Source: JANMJD01 sp963828405
Lineage (GTDB): Bacteria > Actinomycetota > Acidimicrobiia > Acidimicrobiales > Ilumatobacteraceae
Assembly (NCBI GenBank): GCA_963828405.1
Contig: CAWHEG010000031.1
Coordinates: forward strand, 310,001 to 374,000
Direction: 5' to 3'
DNA length: 64,000 nt
The position numbers and the translations under genes were made by a program. The notes under the pieces are model-generated. The model had not been told where the DNA came from, ran no database searches, and worked only from the letters and a program-made list of their open reading frames with translations. Of this stretch, positions 25,527 through 34,800 are shown piece by piece; position 1 is the stretch's first letter; each line of letters begins with the position of its first letter.

Positions 25527-26297
25527 TTACTCCCAGTAGTCGTTGCTCGCTCGGGTGTTGTCGTGGCGGAGTCTGCGCATGTCGATCTGGCCGAGGTTGA
25601 TGGTTCGGGCGTGGTTGGCGAGCCGGTTCACGGTGGAATCGGCGGCGACGCGGTCGGGGAGCTCGCCGACCCAGTGGGCGGGGCCGGTCTGGGAGGCGAT
25701 GATCGTGGGGAGCCGGTGTTCTCGGTTGGCGAGGATCGCGAACAGGTCGCTGGCGGCGTCTGAGTCGATGCCGACGGTGAGGAAGTCATCGATGATCAGC
25801 AGGTCCGTCTCGGAGAGTTCGTTCAACAGTTGTTGGTGTCCGATGCTGTCGCTGCGGGCGATCACGAGTCGTCGGGCGAGGTCGTCCATCCGGGCGTAGG
25901 TGACGGCGTGGCCGTTGTGGCAGGCACTGATCCCGAGCGCGCACGCCAGGTACGTTTTGCCGCCTCCGGTGGGTGAGATGATGAGCAGGTTCATGGGGTC
26001 TGCCCGCCAGTCGTGCGCGGCGTAGCGTCGCATTCGCACCGGGGTGATGCCGCGCCCGTCGCGGTAGTCGATCTCGCCGATAGAGGCGCCAGGGATCGGC
26101 AGTGCGGCCTGGCGGATGAGCTTGTCGACTGTGTGGATGCGGCGCTGTTCCAGGGCGTCGTCGACCGCGGTCAGGAACAACTGCTCGGGGGTGAGCGTGT
26201 CGTTGGCCTCATCGGCGATGAGCTCTTCGAACCGGGTCGCGACGTGGGTGACTCGCAGGGCACGGAACTTGTCGTAGTCGATGCTTGTGAACGTCAC
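25527..26297 (-). CDS. istB: IS21 helper ATPase IstB
   Basis: AAA+ ATPase of 256 residues that assists the transposase in target choice. Walker A is SPTGGGKTYLACALG and Walker B TDLLIIDDFLT; ASQTGPAHW is the sensor region. The N-terminal FEELIADEANDTLTPEQLFL matches IstB. It overlaps istA by 4 bp (ATGA). Looks intact. Confidence 0.95.
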   Translation of the reverse strand: MTFTSIDYDKFRALRVTHVATRFEELIADEANDTLTPEQLFLTAVDDALEQRRIHTVDKLIRQAALPIPGASIGEIDYRDGRGITPVRMRRYAAHDWRADPMNLLIISPTGGGKTYLACALGISACHNGHAVTYARMDDLARRLVIARSDSIGHQQLLNELSETDLLIIDDFLTVGIDSDAASDLFAILANREHRLPTIIASQTGPAHWVGELPDRVAADSTVNRLANHARTINLGQIDMRRLRHDNTRASNDYWE

Positions 26298-27880
26298 TGG
26301 CCGTCCTCCTCGATGGAGGCGGCGTAGTGCGAGACATCGCGGACGAACACGTCCGGCCCGAGAGTCGCATCACCGTGACGTTTCCTGGTCGACGCGGCCG
26401 GCGTCGTCGGCCTTGGTTTCTTGGTGTCGCTGTCGATGCCGGCCATGAGACGTTTGAGTGTCGTGTAGGTCGCTTGCCCGTGCCGGTTCAGGAGTTCCTG
26501 GCACGCGGCTTCCAGACGCTCTCGGTTGCGTTTGCCGAGCCCGTTCAAGATGTTCTGACAGTCGAGATAGCCCTGCGCCTCGATCGCGTGACGGTCGAGG
26601 ATCTGCTCGATCACTTGCACGGTCGCTGGCCCGAAGCTGCGCGCCCGGTCGGTGAACCATCGCTTGGACCACAGCCCGTCGATGTTGCGGTGCTGGGGCG
26701 GGACGTGTTCGGGCAGGGTCGAGTACTGGCCCTTGCGGCCGTTGCGCCGCGGGTGCTCGCAGATGATGTCGTGCCCGTCGAACACCGTCACCCGCGTCGA
26801 AGTGAGCCGCACCCGCAGCAGCCGTCCCGCCAACCTGTACGGCACCGAGTAGCGCTGCGAGTCGACGGTGACGTGATAGTTCCGACCGGCCTTGAGTTCC
26901 TTCCATTGGGCTTGCTCAAACGGGGTGTCGGGCAGCAGCCCCAGCAGGTGCGCCTCTTCGACATCGAACCGTTCCCACCGGGTCGTGCCATCCGCGCGGC
27001 GAATGTCCCGGTTGATTTCGTGTACCCGCTCGGCGATCGCCTCGTTCAACTCGGCCAGCGTCGTGAAACAGTCGTCTTCGAGGTAGCCGATGACCCGCTT
27101 GTTCACGACGTTCACAGCGTTCTCGACTGCGGCCTTGTCCCGCGGCTTGCGTGCCCGGGCCGGCACGATCGCGGTGCCGTAGTGATCGGCCAGCTGCTGA
27201 TACCTCGCGTTCACGACCCGCTCCGCATCGCCCTTGTGCCGCTGATGCGTCGAGGTCATCGGGTTGTCCGGCACGACGATCTGGGCCACCCCGCCATAGA
27301 ACGAGAACGCACGCACGTGCGCGTCCAACCACGCCTCGCTGCGCATGTTCTCGTACGCCCGACAGAACAACGCACCCGAGAACGGCAGCACCGCGACGAA
27401 CAACACCGCCTTGATGATCTCCCCGGTCACCGCGTCAACGACATCGATGGTGTCGCCGGCCCAGTCCACCAGCATCGCCCGACCCGGCTCATGATGAAGC
27501 GTCGCAACCAGGTCGTGGATTCTGACGTAGTTGGCGAACAGAGCACAGAACTGCGAGTACCCGTACTTCTTCCCGCCGCCCTTGCTGTCGGCGTAGCGGC
27601 GCCACGCCTGCAGCAACGTGAAGTGCCGGTTCTGTTTCATCGACGCGAGCACCCGCCCGAGGTCGGGCTGGTCGTACTCGTCCGACACCCGCCGACGCCC
27701 ATCAGGGAACCACCCCGCCAGATCAGCATCGGCCACCTCCCCAGCCGACCTCACCCCGTGCACCCTGATCGCTTGACTCACCCGCGATACGTCGCGCCGC
27801 GAACACCCCACGGTCTCGACGATCTCGTTGTAACCGCGACCCGCGAGCACCAGCTCCAGGATTGTCCGATAGTTGGCCAT
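26294..27880 (-). CDS. istA: IS21 transposase IstA
   Basis: 528 residues from ATG 27880 (MANYRTILELVLAGRGYNE, a helix-turn-helix region). The DDE catalytic core is intact: the first Asp in AMLVDWAGDTID, the second in IVVPDNPMTS, the Glu in KAAVENAVNVV. The C-terminal half is the usual Mu-transposase-like DNA-binding part. It precedes istB on the minus strand with a 4-bp overlap. Confidence 0.95.
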   Translation of the reverse strand: MANYRTILELVLAGRGYNEIVETVGCSRRDVSRVSQAIRVHGVRSAGEVADADLAGWFPDGRRRVSDEYDQPDLGRVLASMKQNRHFTLLQAWRRYADSKGGGKKYGYSQFCALFANYVRIHDLVATLHHEPGRAMLVDWAGDTIDVVDAVTGEIIKAVLFVAVLPFSGALFCRAYENMRSEAWLDAHVRAFSFYGGVAQIVVPDNPMTSTHQRHKGDAERVVNARYQQLADHYGTAIVPARARKPRDKAAVENAVNVVNKRVIGYLEDDCFTTLAELNEAIAERVHEINRDIRRADGTTRWERFDVEEAHLLGLLPDTPFEQAQWKELKAGRNYHVTVDSQRYSVPYRLAGRLLRVRLTSTRVTVFDGHDIICEHPRRNGRKGQYSTLPEHVPPQHRNIDGLWSKRWFTDRARSFGPATVQVIEQILDRHAIEAQGYLDCQNILNGLGKRNRERLEAACQELLNRHGQATYTTLKRLMAGIDSDTKKPRPTTPAASTRKRHGDATLGPDVFVRDVSHYAASIEEDGQ

Positions 27881-28119
27881 GCCGCCACCTTCCGACTCAG
27901 ACGTGGCGACACCCAACGTGTCACCATCCGACTCAGACGAGCAGAGCAACCCCACCAGTACCAACTAGCCAGAACACCGGTACCAAATCGGTGGACTACC
28001 GGTACCCGAAGGCGCTACGCGCCAGTTGTCGCCTACGCGAGATATGGCACCTCGACATGTCCGTGAATTCAACTCACCTGCCCGAGCAGCACCTACGGTC
28101 AACGAACAGGACGGCACCG

Positions 28120-28917
28120 ATGTCGCACATCACCAGAGGGCTCGCAGTGGCGGTCGTACTATCGATCACTGCGCTGAGCTGTGGGACGGCCCCGACGACG
28201 GTCGTCGACCAGGGCGGTGTCGACCAGACTCCGACCGCAACGGACCCGGTCGCGACCGTCGAAGCGCCGGTCTCGACGGTCGAAGCGACGGTCGCGACGG
28301 CCCCAGTTCCGACCACGTCCGGGCCGCCCCCCGAGACCTCCGTCGACACCGAGTCGCAGGGGATGGTCCGAGCAGCAGATGTGCTTCCGGCCGAAATCCT
28401 GGCGATCGCCGACCGCGGCCGCACCGACGGGTTCCGCGGTCCGGCGCTGATCCCGACCCGGGTGCCGCCCTGGTCGATCGAGACGATCGGCTGGGGCGAC
28501 GAGGTAAGCCTGGGCTTCCACTTCGACGCCGACCCCAATCCGAACACGCCCGGCAACGAACTGGTTCTTGACAACAACGCCGTCAACGATGGCGTCCCGA
28601 GCAACGACGATCCGAACGGACGCCCGCTTCAGCTTGGCAACGGCGTGACGCTCCGCGTCTCGGGACCGTTGCATGTCTGTGCGCCGGAGGCGCCCCCGGA
28701 CGGGGATTCGGCGGCCGAGACGAGTCTTGGCTTCCTGTGGCGCAATCGTCACGTGGGTCTGAACAGGTACCCGAATGTCCCGTGTTCGGAGATCGCCGAG
28801 TTCGCCGAGTTCCTGTTGGGTCTCGCCGCGTGCAACGTGTCGGCGGTCGAGGTTCGATGCTTCCGCCCAAACCCCGACGGTGTGCAGGTCGCGCAAGTAG
28901 TGGAACTGCTCCGCTGA
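28120..28917 (+). CDS. Secreted lipoprotein, island family (copy 1, chimeric)
   Basis: A 265-residue lipoprotein. Lipobox VVLSITALSCGTAP places the acylated cysteine at residue 22. A Pro/Thr-rich linker follows (TVEAPVSTVEA-type repeats), then a conserved domain with ADVLPAEILAIADRGRTDGF, VPPWSIETIGWGD and FHFDADPNPN, ending VRCFRPNPDGVQVAQVVELLR. The 5' end matches the gene at 41647 and the rest the gene at 42609, so it looks like a recombinant of the two. It follows M23 copy 1 directly. No known family. Confidence 0.78.
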   Translation: MSHITRGLAVAVVLSITALSCGTAPTTVVDQGGVDQTPTATDPVATVEAPVSTVEATVATAPVPTTSGPPPETSVDTESQGMVRAADVLPAEILAIADRGRTDGFRGPALIPTRVPPWSIETIGWGDEVSLGFHFDADPNPNTPGNELVLDNNAVNDGVPSNDDPNGRPLQLGNGVTLRVSGPLHVCAPEAPPDGDSAAETSLGFLWRNRHVGLNRYPNVPCSEIAEFAEFLLGLAACNVSAVEVRCFRPNPDGVQVAQVVELLR

Positions 28918-28957
28918 TTACCGAGATCGGTCGACCGCAAGCACAACCTCCCGGGCT

Positions 28958-29128
28958 CAGAACCGGTCCCGTCGCGTTCAGTGCAGCTACGGCCGGCCGT
29001 CGCATCGCAGTCGGCTGAGTCCGTTGCCACGGCGTGGTCGTGGCGGATCAACGCTCGAAAGTTGCTGCGCGTCGATCCATCGTGCCGGAATCTACGGGGA
29101 ACGCCGAGAGCGGCGCACCGAACACGAC
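28958..29128 (+). pseudogene. M23 peptidase N-terminal remnant
   Basis: Translates with SVQ-x-RPAVASQSAESVATAW and SWRINARKLLRVDPS, matching residues about 48-85 of the intact M23 protein, then loses the frame. The same remnant follows the third lipoprotein at 43463-43571. It ends at the junction with the DUF4143-gene fragment. Confidence 0.8.
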
Positions 29129-29143
29129 AGTGGCGCCGATGGA

Positions 29144-29587
29144 TCACATCGCGAGCAGCAGAGCCAGGATCGAGGCCGGGACGGCCCACACGAGGTCGAT
29201 GATGTTCTTGGTGGCGACGATGCCATGGCCGTACTTCCCGGCGATGGTCCGAGCCTCAGAGCGCCAGCCGTCACTGACCCACTTTGCCTCGATGTGGTCG
29301 ACGCGATCGGCGTCGCACAGCCGCCGGATCGCCTCGCCGATGTTCGCCGGATCGCTGCCGTAGATCTGCAGGCTGCGTGGCGTTTCGTCATCGGCGAACG
29401 TGACCATCTTCTCGGTCTTGGCGTTCTGGTGGAGCAGCGCCACCGACATGACCATCTCGTTGACGTACAGCAGGCCGGGCCCGAACCGCCGGCACAACGC
29501 CCGGAACGGCGCGTTGGTCACCCCCGCCATCGGGGCGAGCACGACCGGCGCGGCCAGCTCCAACGGTCCGATGCGCAGCGGGGTCAT
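29144..29587 (-). pseudogene. Chimera: 5' dusB fused to the 3' end of the DUF4143-type ATPase gene
   Basis: The reading frame encodes residues 1-99 of DusB (APMAGVTNAPFRALC to DADRVDHIE) and then switches to the C-terminal ~48 residues of the ATPase at 31811 (AKWVSDGWRSEARTIAGKYG). The frame is open throughout, but the dusB part lacks the catalytic cysteine and half the barrel. The upstream 53 bp to 29640 also match dusB. The protein, if made, is not expected to be an enzyme. Confidence 0.88.
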
Positions 29588-29708
29588 AGGCTTTCGACGC
29601 TACCGCCCGGTACGCAGCCTCTCCGGTCGGGAATCTCCGGCAGCGGGTAAACCCCGCAGTGGCGATCGTCGTCTCGATGGCATGTTCACTGCTCGACAGG
29701 GAGAGCCG

Positions 29709-30212
29709 ATGCGAACCAGACCACCCGATGGCGACGGCGAGGCCTTCGAGGTGTTCTTCCGTGCCGAACATCCGCGGCTCGTGGCGCTCGGCCTCGCCCT
29801 CACCGGCGACCGTGAGTCCGCCCGCGACCTGGCCGCCGAGGCCCTCTCCCGGGCGCACCGGTCATGGCCGAATCTGGACAACCCGTCGGCGTGGGTTCGC
29901 CGCGTCATCACCAACCTGGCCACCGACCGAGGAAGGCGGCTGGGACGCGAGCGCCGGGCCCTGGCCCGAGTCGCCGCGTCGGTCCCGGCGAGTTCGGCCA
30001 TGACCGACCCGGTCGGCAACGGCTTCTGGGCCGCTGTCCGGGCGCTTCCCGAACGCCAGCAGGCCGCCGTCGTCCTCCACTACCTCGAGGACCGCTCCGT
30101 CGCCGAGGTCGCCTCGATCCTCGGCATCGCCGAAGGCACCGTCAAAGCCACCCTGTTCACAGCCCGCAACAGCCTGGCCACCACCCTGCTGAACACCAAG
30201 GAGGTGTGGTGA
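29709..30212 (+). CDS. ECF-type RNA polymerase sigma factor
   Basis: 167 residues, SigE-like. Region 2: FEVFFRAEHPRLVALGLALT to AWVRRVITNLATDRGRR. Region 4: LPERQQAAVVLHYLEDRSVA with the helix-turn-helix VASILGIAEGTVKATLFTAR. GGGAG precedes ATG 29709. Its stop overlaps the start of the next gene (TGATG), so both are translated together; that partner is probably its regulator. Confidence 0.9.
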   Translation: MRTRPPDGDGEAFEVFFRAEHPRLVALGLALTGDRESARDLAAEALSRAHRSWPNLDNPSAWVRRVITNLATDRGRRLGRERRALARVAASVPASSAMTDPVGNGFWAAVRALPERQQAAVVLHYLEDRSVAEVASILGIAEGTVKATLFTARNSLATTLLNTKEVW

Positions 30213-31735
30213 TGGACAACTACGATCTGCTCGCCGAGCGGGCCCGCAACGACCTCATCGTCGAGGCCTATCGTATTGCCGACACCGACTCTGCCTACGA
30301 CGACGTGGTCAACGGCTTCCGCCCCGTGTCGCTGGCGGGGTCCCGCGAGAACCGGCCCCGCCGGCCGTTCGCGGTCGCGGCTGCCCTGGCCCTCGTGGCC
30401 GCCGTCGTCATCGGCGTGAGCGTCGCCCGTCGAGGCCCATCGGACACCATCAAGGTCGTCCCTGCTACCGATGCCCCGACCCCATCGGCCCCACCCGACG
30501 CGACCGGCATCGCCACACGGCCGGGCACCGAGTCCACGGTTCCCGAGCCGACCGTCGCCGCCACGTTCGCGGCGACGACCACCGTGGCGGCCATCCCGGT
30601 GACCATGCCGGGGATCGAACCGGCGGCGGCGACCCCGGGCGCCCAGGCGTCGGCAGTGGCACCGCTCGATCCGAGTGTCCCGGTCGTGCCAGGCGCCGCC
30701 TGGGAAACCCTCGACCTCGGGCCACTGTCGCCCCGCTGGGACCCGGTCGTCGTCGCCACCGACGGCGAGATCATCGTCCTCGGCGGCTACGTCCGTGACC
30801 GCGACGCCAACGGGTCCGACTACCTGCGGCGGGTCGGCGACGGCGCGGCCTACGATCCGGTCGCCCGAACCTGGCGCCTGCTGCCGGATCCGAGCGGCGC
30901 GTTCGCCAAGACGACGATCGCCCGATGGGTGGCCTGCGGCTGCGACGTGAACTCCCGGATCACCCTCGTGGGCCCCGAGTTCGCCGCCACGTACGACGTC
31001 GTCAACGGTGCAACCATCCCGCTCGACCGCCCACCCCCGGGTGGCGATCACTCCCTGTACATCGCCGGGCCCGACATCTTCACCGCCGTGACCGAGATCC
31101 CCGGCTCCGTCACGCTGAGCCGGTTGACTGCCGGGGCGACGACCTGGGAGGCGTTGCCTCCGGTCGGGCTGTCGTATGTGCGCACCGTGTTGCACATCGA
31201 GGGCAGGACCGTTGTCGTCGGCAGCATCGAGGACAACCTCGCCGGAACGAGGGCGCTGATCCTCGACGAGACGGCCACCACCGGTGAGTTGACTTGGATC
31301 GACCTCAACCTGCCCGATCGGCGATGGAACGACTTCTTCGCCTCCACCGACGGGTATCGCCTGCTTGTCTGGGCCGGTTACGGCTTCAACGCCGAGGCGC
31401 AGGACCTCGGCGTTGGGGTGTTGCTGGACCCGGCGGAGGGCGTCTGGCGCGACTCGGCGCGCATCGAGGAGCGCTGGTGGGAGTGTTCGGCGGACGGCGT
31501 CCCCGTTCCCGGGGGGATCGTGATCGACGACTGTGGCGCTCTCGTCCACTACCGCAGTGCCGAGAACGCCACCGTCACCCATCCCGAGCTCGAACTATGG
31601 GGACTTCGAGGCGGGCTCCCGATGGTCGTGATCGGCGACCATCTGTACCGCTGGGGCGAGCCGTCGCCGTACGCCGAAGGACCCGATGCCCCCGAGGCGA
31701 TGCGATTCGCGGCGTTGCCGCTGGTACCCGCCTGA
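30212..31735 (+). CDS. Single-span membrane protein, likely sigma-factor partner
   Basis: 507 residues. About 50 cytoplasmic residues with acidic helices (LAERARNDLIVEAYRIADTD), one membrane span (FAVAAALALVAAVVIGVSVA), a Ser/Thr/Pro-rich stalk, and a large extracellular domain with kelch-like strands (IIVLGGYVRD, AAYDPVARTWRLLPDPS). The order fits an anti-sigma or sigma-linked sensor, but no zinc HxxxCxxC motif is seen in the cytoplasmic part. Coupled to the sigma gene by a TGATG overlap. Confidence 0.75.
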   Translation: MDNYDLLAERARNDLIVEAYRIADTDSAYDDVVNGFRPVSLAGSRENRPRRPFAVAAALALVAAVVIGVSVARRGPSDTIKVVPATDAPTPSAPPDATGIATRPGTESTVPEPTVAATFAATTTVAAIPVTMPGIEPAAATPGAQASAVAPLDPSVPVVPGAAWETLDLGPLSPRWDPVVVATDGEIIVLGGYVRDRDANGSDYLRRVGDGAAYDPVARTWRLLPDPSGAFAKTTIARWVACGCDVNSRITLVGPEFAATYDVVNGATIPLDRPPPGGDHSLYIAGPDIFTAVTEIPGSVTLSRLTAGATTWEALPPVGLSYVRTVLHIEGRTVVVGSIEDNLAGTRALILDETATTGELTWIDLNLPDRRWNDFFASTDGYRLLVWAGYGFNAEAQDLGVGVLLDPAEGVWRDSARIEERWWECSADGVPVPGGIVIDDCGALVHYRSAENATVTHPELELWGLRGGLPMVVIGDHLYRWGEPSPYAEGPDAPEAMRFAALPLVPA

Positions 31736-31810
31736 CCCGCTAGAAACGCCCAGCCCGCGGCGAACCGAATAGCGGGCGCGATGCGTCCTGAAGCCGACCG
31801 CGCCGGTGGA

Positions 31811-33254
31811 TCACACCGCGAGCAGCAGGGCCAGGATCGGGGCCGGGACGGCCCACACGGGGCCGGTGAGGTCGATGATGTTCTTGGTGGCGACGATGCC
31901 ATGGCCGTACTTCCCGGCGATGGTCCGAGCCTCAGAGCGCCAGCCGTTACTGACCCACTTTGCCTCGATCGGACACGTCGTCGAACGCTGATCGCCGACG
32001 GCGATCGGCATGGCGGCGAAGTCGACCTCGTTTCCTGAACCGGTCCGCCGGTAGCCAACGGCTCGCTGTTCGACCAGACGCGACGGGTGAAGCGCATCGA
32101 CCGATCGAGCCAGGGCGACAGCCAATGCCGCCTCGGTCGATGCCGTGAAATTCGGTGGTGGAACCGAGGCGTCGAGCAGGCTCGGGAGGCGCGCGATCAC
32201 TGGATCTGCGAGATACAGCTTCGACCTCGACCCGGCCAATCGCAGACCCTCATCGCCCACCTGGTGGCACCACATCGCCGCGAAGGTCGCCACGAGACGA
32301 TCCAGGCGGACGCGCAGCCGATCACGGGTCGTGTGCAGCTGGTCCGCCGTGTTCTTGACGTCGATCGGACTCGTCGCCCGCCCATGAAACACCCGGATCA
32401 GGTCGCTCGATGACTCTGCCGACTCCCCGGGTGTCACATCGGTGCTCAGCCAGGCGCTGAGATCCTGGGCGAACACCTCCCCCACGTCGCCCGTGCGGGC
32501 ATTGTCCCCGACCGCCCGCGGAAACCCACCCGTCTCCAGAAAGCGCTGCCACAAGAGGTCGAACTCGTCGACGAGGACTCCGACTCGTTCGATGGTCGCC
32601 GCGACCTGGGGGCTCTGCAACAGATTCGGGGTCACCGGGTCGAGCTTGGGAATCCCGGGCTCCGTCGTCGCAACGACCTCGGCAAAGCTCAGAGGTAGCA
32701 ACGTCCGGAACGGTTGGGCGACCCGTGTTCTGCCGACGCCGAGCGCCCGGACCGCGTCCTGGAGTCCGGTCGCCGACGAGCCGGTGAGAACGACGCCATC
32801 GTTGCTCAATGCAGTGTTGTCACGGAGTTCCTTGACGAGGTGTTCCCAACCCTCGACGGATGTGACCTCATCGATCAGCCACAGCCGGGGAAGGTCGCCG
32901 ACTGCGGCGGTGAGGTGCCGGCCGAGCGTGAACGCCCGACGGAGGTCCTTACTGGAGAAGCCGTCGACGGCCAGGTAGATCAATCCCCGTGGGTCGTTCC
33001 GTCCGCAGAATCGAAGCGCGGCGCGCTTCGAGCGCGACGCTCTTGCCCACACGACGAGGACCACGCAGCACCCATAGTCCGCCATTCGCATCGACGTCGT
33101 CCAAGATCGTGGTGCTGTAGTCGATCCCGGTGGATCTGGCATCGACCAACGTGGGGTCGGCTCGCGCCCATTCCGTAGGGTCGGAGCCGGCGGCAACCGC
33201 CCGCCACCAGGGGTTGCGCTCCCGCAGGACGTTTCGTAACTCGTCGTCACGCAT
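31811..33254 (-). pseudogene. DUF4143-type AAA ATPase, frameshifted near 33030
   Basis: The N-terminal part (from ATG 33254: MRDDELRNVLRERNPWW) contains Walker A GLWVLRGPRRVGKSVALE, and then the sense moves to another frame that begins RAALRFCGRND and carries RLWLIDEVTSVEGWEH (Walker B), LTGSSATG and the C-terminal IEAKWVSNGWRSEARTIAGK. An extra G in CTCGAAGCGC would explain the shift. Such ATPases are often linked with mobile or toxin-like functions. The end of the gene is duplicated at 29144. Confidence 0.8.
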
Positions 33255-33423
33255 GCTGGCAGACTAGCGCTCGGAAGTTGCTGCCACTCGTACCTCCCCC
33301 GTCGATGCGTGTTCTTACACACAAACCTCCCCAGTTGGTGTGTGATCAGACGCAGAAACAGGTCGGGTTCTGTATCCAGGCACCCGACGCGGCCCGATCC
33401 GGCTACCGGGCCGGCGCGGCTCG
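33255..33423. other. Junction region with a 17-bp M23 remnant
   Basis: No gene. CGCTCGGAAGTTGCTGC at 33268-33284 equals part of the M23 gene, and 33381 onward equals the rlmL 3' flank seen at 43574. The ~97 bases between them are absent from the matching junction at 43.57 kb. Confidence 0.6.
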
Positions 33424-33984
33424 TCAGCGGGCGGGGAGCCGGCCCGAGCGCAGGGTGATCGGGATCCCGCCGTTCGACGTCACGATCGACGACGGTTCGG
33501 TGAGCGTGACCCGCAGCGGGTGTCGGGCCGGTGGGGGACGACCTCGAGCACCCGCTCGGCCACGGCGTCGGTGTGGAACAGCTTCGACCCCGACGACGTG
33601 ACCGAAACCCGTAGACCGCGGTCGGGCGGGATCCACGCAGCCCAGTCGAGGGCTCGCAGTACCCGTTGCAGCGAGTCGAACCGCTCCGCCTCGAAACGGG
33701 CGACGCGGACCAGGATGCGGGTGGCCGTGCGGATGTGCAGGTTGAGCCCCCACATCTGGGGCCACGTGGCCGAGCGGGCGATCCCCCCGTGGAGCGCCTT
33801 GGGATTGGCGACACCAAGACGGGCGACCGTCCCGGCTCCAGGTCGGCGGCCGCCGAGCGTCGAGACGGTCGGGTTGGCCCGGACGTAGTTGATCACCGAC
33901 GTCTTCAGCCCGCTGAACGAGAAGTCGAGACCGTCGTGGAGCATCGCCCGGGGGAAGTTGATCGCCTTGGGGTCGCCGTCACCA
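33424..33984 (-). pseudogene. rlmL / tsaD chimera, copy 3
   Basis: From right to left: part of tsaD (MLHDGLDFSFSGLKTSVINY to RANPTVST), then a jump to rlmL residues near VARLGVANPKALHGGIA to VLEVVPHRPDT, then a jump to the 3' end (LRVTLTEPSSIVTSNGG). All central catalytic parts of both genes are missing. The 3' flank equals that of the intact copy at 43614. Two internal deletions are needed to derive it. Confidence 0.88.
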
Positions 33985-34219
33985 CGATCTGACGCCGATG
34001 ATCGCCGGCGCTTTGAAGGTCCTCGCCGGCGCCGTGGTTACGGACGAACAGGTAGCCCCCAAGCCGTACTCCCCACACCGTGGTCATCGTGGCCAGCAGG
34101 GTCCGGCGTGGGCCATGATCGTCGACCCGGACGAAGACGACCCAGGCGACGAGCACGAAGCCGAGGCCCCAAGAATGATGTCGACGATCGATGGGGACGT
34201 TGTCCCGGGAGGTGTTGAA
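33985..34219 (-). pseudogene. Fragment of a DUF1295-type membrane oxidoreductase
   Basis: Translates to GLGFVLVAWVVFVRVDD, TTVWGVRLGGYLFVRNHGAGED, which match the N-terminal half of DUF1295/steroid-5-alpha-reductase-like proteins. A neighbouring frame reads IVDIIL just before it, so one base has also been lost. The right end stops at the start of the inverted repeat (34196), where the IS256-like sequence begins. Confidence 0.6.
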
Positions 34220-34686
34220 GTAGGTCGGTGAGTGGTGGTCCCTCTCTGGGGGGTGCCGTGGTGGCATCGTCAGGAGTCATCTCACTGAACCTGAAGAAAG
34301 GGACCACCTGATGAAGAAGGTAGACGGACCCAAGGTCCGATTGGTAGATCCGATTGATGTTGCTCTGGCGGGGGTGCCGGCCGAGTTGACGGTGACGTTG
34401 GCAAACGTCGCTCAAGCGTGTCGGGAAGGGTTGATGGCTGTCGCGGTGGAAGCCGGTTTGGCGACGGCGATGGCGATCATGGGTGACGAGGCGGCCCGGT
34501 TGTGTGGCGGCTGGAACGCTCGTGACCCGCAGCGAGGGTTTGAGCGTGACGGGACGACGGCGACGTCGGTGGTGTTGGGCGGTCAGCGGCTGCCGGTGCG
34601 CCGCCCTCGTGTCCACAGCGTCGATGAGGGTGCCCGCGGTGGCGAGGTGGCGTTGTCGACGTTCGGGGTGTTCACGCAGGGCGATC
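34196..34686. repeat. 491-bp inverted repeat, left arm
   Basis: Matches 39758-40248 in reverse orientation with only a few mismatches, and both arms are 491 bp by coordinates. It contains 20-odd bases of DUF1295 flank, the outer end of an IS256-like element and the 5' third of its transposase gene. Together the arms bracket about 5.1 kb of unusual sequence. Confidence 0.88.
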
Positions 34687-34790
34687 GCGAAGACCACCAC
34701 CCGCAACGTGAAACGGTGGCGTGACGAGGGTGACATGCGCCGCCGGTGGTGCGCGGCCGGGCTCGCGGAGGCGGTGGTCACCCCGTTTTG
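34311..34790 (+). pseudogene. IS256-like transposase, internally deleted
   Basis: Starts MKKVDGPKVRLVDPIDVALA and runs in frame to FGVFTQGD (34686). Sequence then jumps to the C-terminal motif TTTRNVKRWRDEGDMRRRW in another frame. The catalytic core is missing. AAAGGGACCACCTG gives the ribosome site. Paired with the copy at 39071-40133. Confidence 0.85.
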
Positions 34791-34800
34791 GGGTGACCAC
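34774..34800. repeat. Hairpin GTGGTCACCCC-GTTTT-GGGGTGACCAC
   Basis: Perfect 11-bp stem with a 5-nt GTTTT loop just after the transposase remnant. It may be a terminator or an imprecise element end. Confidence 0.6.

Larger units (their letters stand above)
25411..28024 (-). mobile_element. IS21-family element, 2,614 bp
   Basis: Both ends start TGGC[AG]CGTAGCG and share TACCGGTAGTCCACCGAT as inverted repeats about 45 bp long with a few mismatches. A 5-bp target duplication GTTGT flanks the element (25406-25410 and 28025-28029). It encodes istA and istB on the minus strand. Insertion cut the 3' end of M23 copy 1. Inner copies of the TGGTACC motif at each end resemble the multiple IstA-binding repeats known in IS21. 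Confidence 0.93.
21869..28066 (+). pseudogene. M23 peptidase gene, copy 1, split by two insertion sequences
   Basis: The ORF starts MRRASSLRAAMATTLAVGLL and matches the intact gene at 40316-41593 in three pieces: 21869-22135, 24437-25410 and 28025-28066. The first break is the 2.3-kb element with GAATC duplication, the second the IS21 element with GTTGT duplication. Joined together the pieces restore a full frame ending YARYGTSTCP. Sites for zinc (HRGND, HLHFEIR) are present in the middle piece. No active protein is expected. Confidence 0.92.

Noticed and set aside
22136..28024. Both elements as one composite transposon
   Set aside because: Each has its own ends and its own 5-bp target duplication, with M23 sequence between them, so they inserted separately.
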